From Niveibacterium microcysteis (GTDB lineage Bacteria; Pseudomonadota; Gammaproteobacteria; Burkholderiales; Rhodocyclaceae), in the NCBI RefSeq assembly GCF_017161445.1, contig NZ_CP071060.1, positions 1 to 64,000 of the forward strand: 64,000 nucleotides of DNA, read 5' to 3'. The translations under genes were made by a program, and so were the position numbers. Shown in pieces: positions 52,489 to 61,410 of this stretch. Position 1 is the first letter of the stretch; each line of letters begins with the position of its first letter. A model generated the notes under the pieces. It saw only the letters and a program-made list of their open reading frames with translations. It searched no databases and was not told the DNA's origin.

Positions 52489-52919
52489 GCGCGCACGATT
52501 TGCACGGCCACCGCGGCCATACCCATCTGCCGCGCAGCACCTGGGACAAGCTGGGCATCTTCGCGTCCGCCGCCTGTCTGGTGCATTGTCTTGCGCTGCC
52601 CTTGCTGATTCCGCTGCTGCCGGCGCTGGCACTGGTGCCGCACACCGGCGTGCACGCGCTGCTGCTGGTGCCTATCGTTGGCTTGTCGCTGCTGGCCCTG
52701 CTGCCGGGCTATCGGCGCCATCGCTCTCGCTTCGTCGGCGTGGCGGCGCTCGCCGGCATCGCGCTGTGCAGCATCGCCGTGGGTGCCGAGGCGTTGTTCC
52801 ACATCGAAACCCTGGACGTGCCCTTCACCGTGGCGGGCGGCCTGCTGCTGGTTGGCGCGCATGTGGTGAACCTGCGCCGCATGCGCACGCAGACCTGCCT
52901 CAGCGGATGCCCCGCCTGA
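52485..52919 (+). CDS. MerC-domain membrane protein
   Basis: 144 residues with a His-rich N-terminus (HDLHGHRGHTH), then four transmembrane helices; KLGIFASAACLVHCLALPLL carries the paired cysteines of MerC (AACLVHC). MerC proteins carry metal ions across the membrane, classically mercury. In this zinc operon it may handle zinc or a related ion. Translationally coupled to zur through ATGA. Confidence 0.85.
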   Translation: MSAHDLHGHRGHTHLPRSTWDKLGIFASAACLVHCLALPLLIPLLPALALVPHTGVHALLLVPIVGLSLLALLPGYRRHRSRFVGVAALAGIALCSIAVGAEALFHIETLDVPFTVAGGLLLVGAHVVNLRRMRTQTCLSGCPA

Positions 52920-52993
52920 GCGTGGCGTCATGCGGCTGCAACCTTGTGGCGCTGTAATCGCTTGTTCAACCTGATTCGGGTTCTTCGCCTGCC

Positions 52994-53338
52994 GTGACCG
53001 TGCCGAAGCGCCGGCGACTGCTGCCGGCCCTGTTCCTCCTGTGGGTCTTGCTACTGCTGCCATTGATGCAGCTGGGCGCGTTTGCGCACGGCTACGGGCA
53101 TGCGGCGCAGGCTGCGGAGGCGAGCCGCACGGTGCAGGCGCCACTGGCGCCGGACGCAACGCAGTGCGAGGCCTGCCTCGCTTTCAGCGGCGTCACCGGC
53201 GGCATAGCTGGCGCGGCAAGCATCGCCGCGCTGCAGGCACCGGATGCCGTTTTCGAACTGCCCTGCTTTGCCCCCACGCCGCGCGCCGTCGCGCGGCTGC
53301 CTTACGCGTCTCGCGCACCCCCTTACGCCCTCGCCTGA
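52994..53338 (+). CDS. DUF2946-like protein
   Basis: 114 residues from GTG 52994. One N-terminal hydrophobic helix (LLPALFLLWVLLLLPLMQLG) acts as anchor or signal, followed by a His-containing FAHGYGHAAQAAE segment and the CEAC motif in ATQCEACLAFSG, as in short DUF2946 proteins encoded next to metal-uptake genes. A role in periplasmic metal handling is plausible only by context. It lies between merC-like and porin genes on the same strand. Confidence 0.65.
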   Translation: MTVPKRRRLLPALFLLWVLLLLPLMQLGAFAHGYGHAAQAAEASRTVQAPLAPDATQCEACLAFSGVTGGIAGAASIAALQAPDAVFELPCFAPTPRAVARLPYASRAPPYALA

Positions 53339-53404
53339 ACCCCGCTGACGGTATCCCGCACGGGATCGGCCGTTCCTGTTCATTGCGTTTGACGTGAGGC
53401 ATCG

Positions 53405-54814
53405 ATGTTTCAACGGAAACTCCTGTCCGCGAGCCTGCTGCTCGCGCTGACCACCCCTGTTCACGCGGCCGAAAGTGCCGACGTGGCGAAGCTGCGCAAG
53501 GAAATCGAAGCGATGCGCGCGAACTACGAATCGCGCATCCAGGCGCTTGAAAAGCGGCTTGAAACCGCCGAAGCACGTAGCGCCGCACCTGCGGTGGCCG
53601 TGGCTCCGAGCGTGGCGCCGGCCACGGTGACCGAACCCGCTGTGGCTGCACCGCAGGCAACGCCGGTGGCCGCCGCACCGCAGTCGAGCGATAGCGCCTT
53701 CAACCCGGCCATTTCGCTGATCCTGGCCGGCCAGTACACCTACACCAAGCGCGATCCGGCCAACTACGCGATCACCGGCTTCCCGGTGCCGTCGGATGCC
53801 GAAATCGGGCCCGGCGATCGCGGCTTCAACCTTGGCGAATCGGAACTCGGCTTGTCGGCCAATATCGACCACCGCTTTCGTGGCGTCGCGAACATCGCGC
53901 TGCACGGCGACAACTCGCTGTCGGTGGAGGAAGCGTATGTGCAGACGATGGGCCTCGATCACGGTTTGGGCCTGAAGGTCGGCCGCTATCTTTCCGGCAT
54001 CGGCTACCTCAACGAAACCCACGCCCACACCTGGGATTTCGTCGACGCGCCGCTTGCCTACCAGGCCTTCGTAGGCGGCCAGTACGGCGACGATGGTGTC
54101 CAGCTGCGCTGGCTGGCGCCGACCGACACCTACCTCGAATTCGGTGCCGAACTCGGCCGCGGTCGCGCCTTCCCCGGTAGCGATGCGGGCGGCAACGGGG
54201 CCGGTGGCGGCGCGGTGTATGGCCATATCGGCGGCGACATCGGCGAGAGCCACAGCTGGCGCGCGGGCCTTTCCTACCTGCAGGCCAAGGCGAAGGAGCA
54301 GTTGTGGGAAGTCGCTGACCTCGCCGGCAACAGCGTCAGCAACGCCTTCACCGGCGACACGCGGCTTTGGATTGCGGACTTCGTGTGGAAGTGGGCGCCG
54401 ATGGGCAATGCCACGGTGCAGAACTTCAAGCTGCAGGGCGAATACCTGCGCCGCAGCCAGAAGGGCGATCTCGCCTACGACACCGCGGGCGCCAACAGCA
54501 GCGATGCGTATCGCAGCACGCAGTCCGGCTGGTATCTGCAGGGCATCTACCAGTTCATGCCGCAGTGGCGCGTTGGCCTGCGCGGCGAGCAACTGCAGCA
54601 CGGCACGGTGGACTACGGCCTCAACGCCGCGAGCCTCGCCGCCAGCAGCTACGACCCGGCACGTGCAAGCCTGATGCTGGACTACAACCCGAGCGAGTTC
54701 TCGCGCATCCGCCTGCAATTCACCCGCGATCTGTCGCGCGAAGGCCTCGCCGACAGCCAGGCCTTCATCCAGTACCAGATGAGCCTCGGCGCGCACGGCG
54801 CGCACACCTACTGA
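53405..54814 (+). CDS. Porin-like outer-membrane protein of the zinc operon
   Basis: 469 residues with a signal peptide (1-21, PVHAAES), a short coiled coil (about 25-60, VAKLRKEIEAMRANYESRIQALEKRLE), an Ala/Pro/Val-rich linker, and a beta-barrel (about 100-469) with repeating aromatic strands such as GVANIALHGDNSLSVEEAYVQTMGL, LEFGAELGRGRAFPG and SGWYLQGIYQFMPQWRVGLRGEQL. Placed directly before znuA, it probably lets zinc or a zinc complex cross the outer membrane when zinc is scarce. The Tyr at the C-terminus is compatible with BAM insertion. Confidence 0.75.
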   Translation: MFQRKLLSASLLLALTTPVHAAESADVAKLRKEIEAMRANYESRIQALEKRLETAEARSAAPAVAVAPSVAPATVTEPAVAAPQATPVAAAPQSSDSAFNPAISLILAGQYTYTKRDPANYAITGFPVPSDAEIGPGDRGFNLGESELGLSANIDHRFRGVANIALHGDNSLSVEEAYVQTMGLDHGLGLKVGRYLSGIGYLNETHAHTWDFVDAPLAYQAFVGGQYGDDGVQLRWLAPTDTYLEFGAELGRGRAFPGSDAGGNGAGGGAVYGHIGGDIGESHSWRAGLSYLQAKAKEQLWEVADLAGNSVSNAFTGDTRLWIADFVWKWAPMGNATVQNFKLQGEYLRRSQKGDLAYDTAGANSSDAYRSTQSGWYLQGIYQFMPQWRVGLRGEQLQHGTVDYGLNAASLAASSYDPARASLMLDYNPSEFSRIRLQFTRDLSREGLADSQAFIQYQMSLGAHGAHTY

Positions 54815-54834
54815 GCCACCACGGAGCACCGGAC

Positions 54835-55734
54835 ATGAAGAAACTCTTTGCCGCCACGCTGCTGATCGCAGCCGTCACCCCGGCCTCTGCCGCGCTCAAG
54901 GTCCTCGCCTGCGAGCCCGAATGGGGCGCCCTGGTACAGGAGCTCGGGGGCGACAAGGTCGACGTCACCCTCGCCACAACCGCATTGCAGGACCCCCACC
55001 ATGTGCAAGCCAAACCCAGCCTGATCGCGCGTGCCCGCAATGCCGAGCTGCTCGCCTGCACTGGCGCTGGGCTTGAGATCGGCTGGCTGCCGGTGCTGAT
55101 CCAGCAATCGGGCAACGCCGCAATCCAGCCGGGCAAGCCGGGCAACTTCGCAGCGTCCGACTTCGTGCAGAAGCTCGATGTGCCGACACGGGTCGACCGC
55201 GCCGACGGCGATGTTCACCCCGAAGGCAATCCGCACATCCAGACCGATCCGCGCAACATCGCCAAGGTGGCCGTGGCGCTCGCGCAAAGGCTGGAGCAGA
55301 TCGACCCCGCCAACCGCGCCACCTATCAACAGCGCGCGCAGGACTTCGCCAAGCGCTGGGATGCCGCACTCGCGCGCTGGTCGGCGCAGGCGGCGCCGCT
55401 GCGCGGCACGCCTATCCTGGCCCAGCACAAGGCCTGGACCTACATGGAGAACTGGCTCGGCCTGCAATACGTGGATGCGCTCGAACCGAAGCCGGGCGTC
55501 GAGCCCACCGCGGCCCACCTGCAGGAAATCCTCACGCGCCAGAAGGACCGCCCGGCCAAGCTGATCGTGTACGCCGCCTATCAGGACGCCCGTTCCGCCG
55601 ACTGGCTCGCGGAGCGCGCGAAGATCCCGGCGGTGCAACTGCCCTTCACGGTCGGTGGCACGCCGGCCGCGAAAGACCTGTTCGGCCTGTTCGACGACAC
55701 CATCGCGCGCCTGCTCAAGGGAGCCGGAAAATGA
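54835..55734 (+). CDS. znuA: Zinc ABC transporter substrate-binding protein ZnuA
   Basis: 299 residues with a signal peptide (1-19, ASAA). Cluster 9 binding-protein fold: His55/His56 in DPHHVQAKPS, His134 in GNPHIQTDPRNI and His198 in LAQHKAWTYMENW are the metal ligands. The usual Asp/Glu-His loop of ZnuA is short here. It captures periplasmic zinc for the permease encoded next. The ATG has GGAGCACC upstream and the stop overlaps znuB. Confidence 0.9.
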   Translation: MKKLFAATLLIAAVTPASAALKVLACEPEWGALVQELGGDKVDVTLATTALQDPHHVQAKPSLIARARNAELLACTGAGLEIGWLPVLIQQSGNAAIQPGKPGNFAASDFVQKLDVPTRVDRADGDVHPEGNPHIQTDPRNIAKVAVALAQRLEQIDPANRATYQQRAQDFAKRWDAALARWSAQAAPLRGTPILAQHKAWTYMENWLGLQYVDALEPKPGVEPTAAHLQEILTRQKDRPAKLIVYAAYQDARSADWLAERAKIPAVQLPFTVGGTPAAKDLFGLFDDTIARLLKGAGK

Positions 55735-56528
55735 TCGACCTCTCGGCGCTCGATCTGTCCATCCTCGGCCCGGCGTTCGTCGCCGGCCTGCTGGTGCTCG
55801 CCACCCATGTGCCGATGGGCATGCAGGTGCTCGATCGCGGCATCGTCTTCATCGACCTCGCGATCGCGCAGATCGCCGGGCTCGGCGTGATCGCCGCCGA
55901 CTTCATGGGCTGGGAGCCGCAGGGCTTGATGGTCCAGGTGGCGGCGGTCGCCGCCGCACTGGCCGGGGCGTTGCTGCTGACCTTCACCGAGCGGCGCGCA
56001 GGTCGCCATCAGGAGGCGCTGATCGGCGTGCTCTTCGTGCTCGCTGCGAGCGGCGGGCTGCTGCTGCTCGCGAGCAATCCGCACGGCGGCGAGCACCTGA
56101 AAGACCTGTTGGTTGGCCAGATCCTGTGGGTCAGCCCGAAGCAGATCGGCTGGCTCGCGGTGCTGACGGCGGTGTTGCTGGTCCTGTGGTTCGGCGGCGC
56201 ACGCAAGCGCGGCAGCTTCGTGTTCTACGCACTGTTCTCGATCGCGGTAACCGCATCGGTGCAGGTCGTCGGCGTGTATCTGGTGTTCTCGAGCCTGATC
56301 ATCCCGGCGCTCGCCACGCGTGAGCTGAGCGGCACGCCCCGCCTGCTGGCGGCGTGGGCGCTCGGGGCGGTTGGCTATGCGCTGGGTCTGGCCGCCTCGG
56401 CGGTGTTCGACCTGCCCTCGGGGGCGGTGGTGGTCTGGGTGCTGGCGGTGGCTGCGGTGATGCTTGCGATGCTGGTGCGCCCGCGGACGGCGGACGTGGC
56501 GCCAGCGCCGCTGACCGAAATACGTTAG
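55731..56528 (+). CDS. znuB: Zinc ABC transporter permease ZnuB
   Basis: 265 residues, seven to eight transmembrane helices of the ABC-3 family, with LGPAFVAGLLVLATHVPMGMQVLDRGIVFIDLAIAQIAGLG and the cytoplasmic-loop region VGVYLVFSSLIIPALATRELSG. It forms the channel of the zinc importer with ZnuA. Coupled by a 4-bp overlap to znuA. The matching ATPase ZnuC is absent from this operon and from the rest of the window. Confidence 0.9.
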   Translation: MIDLSALDLSILGPAFVAGLLVLATHVPMGMQVLDRGIVFIDLAIAQIAGLGVIAADFMGWEPQGLMVQVAAVAAALAGALLLTFTERRAGRHQEALIGVLFVLAASGGLLLLASNPHGGEHLKDLLVGQILWVSPKQIGWLAVLTAVLLVLWFGGARKRGSFVFYALFSIAVTASVQVVGVYLVFSSLIIPALATRELSGTPRLLAAWALGAVGYALGLAASAVFDLPSGAVVVWVLAVAAVMLAMLVRPRTADVAPAPLTEIR

Positions 56529-56532
56529 CCAG

Positions 56533-56865
56533 TCAGCACGCGAATTCGCCGCCGCAGTGCAGCCATACCGCGATTGTCAGGCCCACCGCCGCCATCAGGT
56601 TGAGGCCGGGTAGCAACGCGATGCGGACCGCCCGGCGGCGGGTGCGGCTGTGGTTGAGCGACATCCGGCTCCACGCGAGTGCGACGATGTAGGTCAGCGG
56701 GTAGAGCCACACGCACACCAGCATCAGCACAAGGTAGTTGTCGTTGACGGCGCCGCTGCCCTCGAAAAGCGTGAGCGAGAAAGTCGCCATGAAGGGCCAG
56801 CCGATCAGGGTCAGGCCGAAGATCAGGTTCAGCGCGAGCACCGTCTCGCGTTTCGTGCTTTGCAT
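56533..56865 (-). CDS. Small DUF-type membrane protein of unknown function
   Basis: 110 residues with three predicted transmembrane helices (TVLALNLIFGLTLIGWPFMA, YLVLMLVCVWLYPLTYIVALAW, IALLPGLNLMAAVGLTIAVWL). A perfect AAGGAGGT ribosome-binding site lies 5 bp before ATG 56865, which fixes the start. No family was recognised. It converges on znuB. Confidence 0.75.
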   Translation of the reverse strand: MQSTKRETVLALNLIFGLTLIGWPFMATFSLTLFEGSGAVNDNYLVLMLVCVWLYPLTYIVALAWSRMSLNHSRTRRRAVRIALLPGLNLMAAVGLTIAVWLHCGGEFAC

Positions 56866-57100
56866 CAAGCACCTCCTTAGCCAGGCTTGGGGTTGCCTTT
56901 GCAGTGGGCACGCAAACCGTGTGCCACGCCTGAGCGGAGCCTGTGGCGCCAGTTTCCGCCGCAACGGCCGCCGCCGTCCGTGACGGATCGCGCGCTGCGC
57001 GGCATCGGGGTCAAGCCCGGTGGTGCGGGGCCGTAAACCGTCGTATGTCCCTGCGCTCCGCACGATTCCGGCTCCGCCTGCGCGCATTTCGGAGCACGCC

Positions 57101-58714
57101 ATGCCACTGATCGCGCGCCTGATCCTTGGCGTTGTCGGCGTGCTCGCCGTCGCCGTGCTGTTGGCGGCACGCTTGCTCACGAGCGGCATCGGTGCCAGTT
57201 ATGTGCAGATCGAACGCGAGGCGGCCGAGCACGAAACCGAGCGCCTGGTGAACGCGCTGGAAATCGAGGCCCGCTCGCTCGGTCAACTGTTGCTTGGCTG
57301 GGCGCACTGGAGCGAGCTGTACGGCTATGTTGCGGCGCCCAGTGCGGCCTTCCGTGCCGAGAACCTTCAGCCCACGGTGCTGGTCCCCTCGGATCTGGCC
57401 TGGGTGCTGGTGATCGGGCCGGATGGCCATGTCATCGACGCGATTGCGGCACCAGCGACGAAGGGCGCGGCGCCCGATCTTTCGCCCCTCAAATCCCCGT
57501 CCAGCCCGTTGCTGCGCACGCTGACCGGCCCGATCGCGGCTGACGCGAGCCAGTGCGGGGTTGCGCGCCTCGGCGCGGAGAACTTCCTCACCTGCCGCAT
57601 GGCGATCCGCGATACCGCGGTGTCGCAACCGCCGCGCGGCGTGGTCGTGATTGCGCGCCGCTTCGATGCCACGCTGATCCAGCGCGTGAAGGCGGAAAGC
57701 CATATCGACTTCACGCTGGCGCCGCCCTCCGGGCCGGCCGTCAGCCCCGACATCACCGGCTCGCCGATCACATCGCCAGTGTTCGGCCGTGCCTCGCCGG
57801 TGATCCGCTCGACACCCAACACGCTGGAAGTGCGTCATGCCGTTTCGGATCTGGGCGGCGGGGTGTTCGGCGAACTGGTGATGAGCCTGCCGCGCGAGAT
57901 CAGCGCACTGGGCCGCAGCAGCCTCGCGCATGTCGGCCTGAAGCTGCTGGCTGTGGCGGCGCTGTTCGCGGTGGCGCTGGTGTTCGTGCTCGATCGCGTA
58001 CTCGTCTACCGGCTGCGCAAGCTCTCGGGCGAGATCGACCGCATCTGGCAGCAGAAGGACTGGACGCTGCGTGTGACGGAGAGCCGGAGCGACGAGATCG
58101 GCCACCTTGCGGCGCACACCAATGCCTTGCTCGCGGTGATTGGCGAACAGCTGCGCGACCTTGAACTGCGTGCCACCACCGATTCGCTGACCGGCCTGGC
58201 AAACCGGCGGGCGTTTGACGAACGTCTGGCGCTTGCGCTGCGCCGCCAGCAGCGCACCGGCGCTGGTCTCGGCCTGGTGATGCTGGATCTGGACAGCTTC
58301 AAATCCTTCAACGACCGCTACGGCCATGCTGCCGGCGACCATGCGCTACAGAAGGTTGGCGAGGTGATGCGCGGTGCGGCGGCGCGTGCCACCGACCTGT
58401 GCGCACGGCTGGGCGGCGAGGAATTCGCGATCCTGCTCGAAGATGCGGACAGCGCCGTCGTCATGAATGTCGCCAAGCATGTGCGCTTCACGATCGAATC
58501 GATGAACATCCCGCACAAGAACTCGCAGCACGGTCGGCTGACGATCAGCATCGGCGTTGCGCTGCATGAGTACGGCGAAGATGGCGAGAGCTTCTACATG
58601 CGCGCCGACGCCGCGCTGTATCGCGCCAAGGAAGGCGGCCGCAACCGGATCGAGCTCGCGCGCGAGGGGCTGCCGGTGGTGATCGAGTCGCCCGGCAACA
58701 CCAGCCGCATCTGA
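57101..58714 (+). CDS. Diguanylate cyclase with CHASE4 sensor (GGDEF protein)
   Basis: 537 residues: membrane helix (about 5-25), periplasmic CHASE4 domain (about 30-265, with GQLLLGWAHWSELYGYV, VLVIGPDGHVIDAIAAP), second helix (about 285-305), a HAMP-like linker, then a GGDEF domain (about 370-530). The active site is GGEEF near 438-442 and an RATD inhibitory I-site lies five residues before it, so the enzyme should make c-di-GMP and be feedback-inhibited. The signal sensed is unknown. ATG 57101 precedes the first helix. Confidence 0.92.
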   Translation: MPLIARLILGVVGVLAVAVLLAARLLTSGIGASYVQIEREAAEHETERLVNALEIEARSLGQLLLGWAHWSELYGYVAAPSAAFRAENLQPTVLVPSDLAWVLVIGPDGHVIDAIAAPATKGAAPDLSPLKSPSSPLLRTLTGPIAADASQCGVARLGAENFLTCRMAIRDTAVSQPPRGVVVIARRFDATLIQRVKAESHIDFTLAPPSGPAVSPDITGSPITSPVFGRASPVIRSTPNTLEVRHAVSDLGGGVFGELVMSLPREISALGRSSLAHVGLKLLAVAALFAVALVFVLDRVLVYRLRKLSGEIDRIWQQKDWTLRVTESRSDEIGHLAAHTNALLAVIGEQLRDLELRATTDSLTGLANRRAFDERLALALRRQQRTGAGLGLVMLDLDSFKSFNDRYGHAAGDHALQKVGEVMRGAAARATDLCARLGGEEFAILLEDADSAVVMNVAKHVRFTIESMNIPHKNSQHGRLTISIGVALHEYGEDGESFYMRADAALYRAKEGGRNRIELAREGLPVVIESPGNTSRI

Positions 58715-58748
58715 CGCGGTGGCGTCGGGCCCGGCGTCAGGCCTGGTG

Positions 58749-59969
58749 TCAGGCTGTTTCGCGCCGCGTCACGCGGGCGCCCAGTACGAGCGCCACCAGC
58801 GTAACGGCGGCGGCCAGCAGCATTGCTGCACCCGGCAGATGCCAGCCGACAGCGGGGTCGATCGAGGCCGCGAACACCAGGCTGAAGGTGCCCGGCGCGA
58901 GCAGCCCGACCAGGGCCGACATGCTGCTGTTGGCGCCTTGCAGTTGCCCCTGTTCCTGCGGGCTGACATGGCGCGTCATCAGCGCCTGCAGTGCGGGGCC
59001 GAAGAAACCCATCGCCGCGAACACCGGCAGGCCGGCCCAGAACCAGAAACCGGTGGGGGCCAGTCCGTACACCGTGAAACCGGCGACGCCCGCTGCCAGC
59101 CCCAGCAGCAGCGCGTTGCGCTCGCCAATCGCCGGCACCACCCGACGCACCAGTCCGGCCTGCACGATCACGTTGCAGATGCCGACCGCTGCGAGCGTGA
59201 GGCCCACCGTTTGCGCATTCCAGCCGTAGCGGTGGCCGGTGTAGAGCACGAAGGTCGACGGCAGCGCGTAGTGCGCGAACCAGTACAGCGCGTTCACACC
59301 GGCCAGCCCGAACAGCTCGCGGTGCGAGCGCAACAGCGTCAGCGCGCCGAGCGGGTTGGCGCGCTGCCATGAGAAGCGGGGCGAGCGGCGTTCGCGCGGC
59401 AGGGATTCGGGCAGCACGAAGAAGCCGTAGCCGAAGTTCGCCAGCGCCAATGCACCGGCGACCCAAAACGGCAGGCGCGGGTCGATGCCGCCGAGCAGGC
59501 CGCCGACCGCCGGCCCGACCACGAAGCCCAGGCCCCAGGCCGCGCCGATCATGCCGAAGGCGCCCGCACGCTTGTCCTGCGGCGTGACATCGGCGATGTA
59601 GGCGCCAGCGGTGGAGAAGCTCGCCGCGGTGATGCCGGAGATCACACGCCCGACGAACAGCCACCACAGCGTCGGCGCCAGCGCCATCAGCAGGTAATCG
59701 AGGCCCAGCCCGAGGCAGGAGATCAGGATCACCGGGCGGCGGCCGAAGCGGTCCGACAGCGCACCGAGTAGCGGCGAGAAGACGAACTGCATCAGCGCCC
59801 AGGCGGTCGAGAACAGGCCGTTGATCTCTGCCGCGCGGGCAGTGTTGCCACCCATGAAGGCTTCGATCAGCTTGGGCAGCACCGGGATCACGACGCCCAG
59901 CGCGAGCACGTCGAGCACCACGGTGATGAAGATGAAGACGACGGTGGCGGTGCGCGGGGCTGGGCTCAC
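58749..59969 (-). CDS. MFS exporter, tetracycline/multidrug (TetA/TCR) type
   Basis: 406 residues from GTG 59969, twelve transmembrane helices. TVVFIFITVVLDVLALGVVIPVLPKLIEAF, motif A as GALSDRFGRRPVILISCLGLGLDYLLM, and ISGITAASFSTAGAYIADVTPQDKRAGAFGMIGAAWGLGFVVGPAVGGLLG are the pattern of TCR/Tet-type exporters. It probably pumps out an antibiotic or other toxic compound; the spectrum is not predictable. The frame is open to 60110, but that would overlap the upstream reductase gene by 83 bp, so the GTG was chosen; ATG alternatives in the N-terminus are absent. Confidence 0.85.
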   Translation of the reverse strand: MSPAPRTATVVFIFITVVLDVLALGVVIPVLPKLIEAFMGGNTARAAEINGLFSTAWALMQFVFSPLLGALSDRFGRRPVILISCLGLGLDYLLMALAPTLWWLFVGRVISGITAASFSTAGAYIADVTPQDKRAGAFGMIGAAWGLGFVVGPAVGGLLGGIDPRLPFWVAGALALANFGYGFFVLPESLPRERRSPRFSWQRANPLGALTLLRSHRELFGLAGVNALYWFAHYALPSTFVLYTGHRYGWNAQTVGLTLAAVGICNVIVQAGLVRRVVPAIGERNALLLGLAAGVAGFTVYGLAPTGFWFWAGLPVFAAMGFFGPALQALMTRHVSPQEQGQLQGANSSMSALVGLLAPGTFSLVFAASIDPAVGWHLPGAAMLLAAAVTLVALVLGARVTRRETA

Positions 59970-60027
59970 GGCGGGCTCGGCGACAGGAAAGCGCCGATTG
60001 TGGCAGAGGCCTCGCGCACCGGGTGTG

Positions 60028-61320
60028 TCAGCGCATCGCGAAGCGTTCGCTGTGGAAGGCGTCGCGCGGCAGGCCCAGCGCTTCGAGCCCGCTGCGCAGG
60101 GTCTGCGCAAAGCCGCTCGGGCCGCAAAACCAGACCCGCGCGCCGTCGAGCGAGCCGGTGGTGGCGGCGACGCGGTCGGCCGACAGCAGGCCGGCGCAAT
60201 CGGCCGCCATGCGATGCAGCGTCACGCCCGCACGCGCACAGCGCGCCTCCAGGTCAGCCGGGAACATGGCTTCGCTGTGCTGCTGGGTGCAATACCAGAA
60301 ATCCACCGGCCGCTTGGCGCCGCCCTGTGCCGCCAGCGCATCAAGCCGGGCGAGGAAGGGCGTGATGCCGATGCCGCCAGCGACCCAGATCTCGCGCTTG
60401 CCGTCGGCGCTGAAGTCGAAGCAGCCGTAGGGGCCTTCCAGTTCCACCGCCTGACCGGCCGCCAGGCGTGCCGCGAGCGTGTCGGTGTAGTCGCCGAGCG
60501 GCTTGATCACGAAGCGCGGGCGGCAGGGGTCGTCGGCCGAGGCGATCGTGAAGGGGTGCGGCCCTTCCAGCGCGTCGAACTTGAGGAAGGCGAACTGCCC
60601 GGCCCGATACCGCAGGCCCGGTGCCGGCAGCGCGAGGCGCAGGTCGATCAGCCCGCTCGGCGACACCGCGACCGATTCGATGCGGCCCTGGTGGGTGCGC
60701 GTCTTGCCGATGCGGCCGGCGAGCGACCACAACGCACCGGCACCGCCTACTGCTGCGGCGACGATCAACACCCAGCCTGCCGGCGCTGCGAGCCAGCTGT
60801 CCGGCATCAGCACCACTGCGTGGACGGCGCCGAAGAGGAACACGACGGCCAGTGCCTTGTGCACCCAGCGGAAGTAGCGGTAGGGAATGCGCTGCATCAG
60901 CGCGATAAGCACCAGCGCGATCAGCACGTAGAAGGCCCACTCGCCGCTGTCCTTGGCGAAGTCGATCAGCGCATTCTCGGGGCCGTGCGGGCCGCCGCGC
61001 GCGCGGCGCATCACCAGGCCCAGCTGCACCAGCCACTTCGCGCCGTTCTCGGCGAACCAGTGCAGGCCCAGCGTGACGCCGGCCGCGATGCCGAGCGACT
61101 TGTGCAGGCCGTAGGCCTTGTCCAGCCCGTTCAGGCGCTGTTCCAGCCAGCGCGGGCGGGTGGCGAGCAGGATCGCCGCGCTCATGGTGGCGAGGCCGAG
61201 CAGGCCGGTCAGCAGTACCGCTTCGCGGCGCCAGGCCCAGAAGCCGGCGCCGTTGGCGCTCGGGCTCATCAGCCAGGCGCCCGCCACGAGGGCGAGCAGG
61301 CCGTACAGATATCGATTCAT
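60028..61320 (-). CDS. Ferric-reductase-like transmembrane flavoprotein
   Basis: 430 residues. The N-terminal 200 residues form a ferric-reductase transmembrane domain with about six helices and heme-ligand His pairs (GLHKSLGIAAGVTLGLHWF, FRWVHKALAVVFLFGAVHAVV). The C-terminal half is a ferredoxin-NADP reductase-type module: FAD site HPFTIAS, NAD(P) site WVAGGIGITPFLARL, and the terminal FCGPSGFAQTL. It moves electrons from NAD(P)H over heme to an extracytoplasmic acceptor such as ferric iron or an oxidant. It lies 58 bp upstream of the MFS gene in the same direction. Confidence 0.88.
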   Translation of the reverse strand: MNRYLYGLLALVAGAWLMSPSANGAGFWAWRREAVLLTGLLGLATMSAAILLATRPRWLEQRLNGLDKAYGLHKSLGIAAGVTLGLHWFAENGAKWLVQLGLVMRRARGGPHGPENALIDFAKDSGEWAFYVLIALVLIALMQRIPYRYFRWVHKALAVVFLFGAVHAVVLMPDSWLAAPAGWVLIVAAAVGGAGALWSLAGRIGKTRTHQGRIESVAVSPSGLIDLRLALPAPGLRYRAGQFAFLKFDALEGPHPFTIASADDPCRPRFVIKPLGDYTDTLAARLAAGQAVELEGPYGCFDFSADGKREIWVAGGIGITPFLARLDALAAQGGAKRPVDFWYCTQQHSEAMFPADLEARCARAGVTLHRMAADCAGLLSADRVAATTGSLDGARVWFCGPSGFAQTLRSGLEALGLPRDAFHSERFAMR

Positions 61321-61410
61321 GACGCATCTCCGGGGGAAGGATGGCGTCAGTGTCCGACTCCAAGCTTAAGCAGCGATTAACGCGGCACGGAGGCTGGCAG
61401 GTCGGGCCCC

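Noticed and set aside
57011..58342. A 443-codon - strand frame opposite the diguanylate cyclase, and similar long frames at 26225-27463, 37457-38986 and 59821-61380
   Set aside because: Each overlaps a gene with clear family motifs on the other strand and has no motif itself.
58715..58748. Short GGCGTCAGGC-type triplication after the diguanylate cyclase gene
   Set aside because: Three imperfect 11-12-bp units in GC-rich spacer; too short and simple to interpret.
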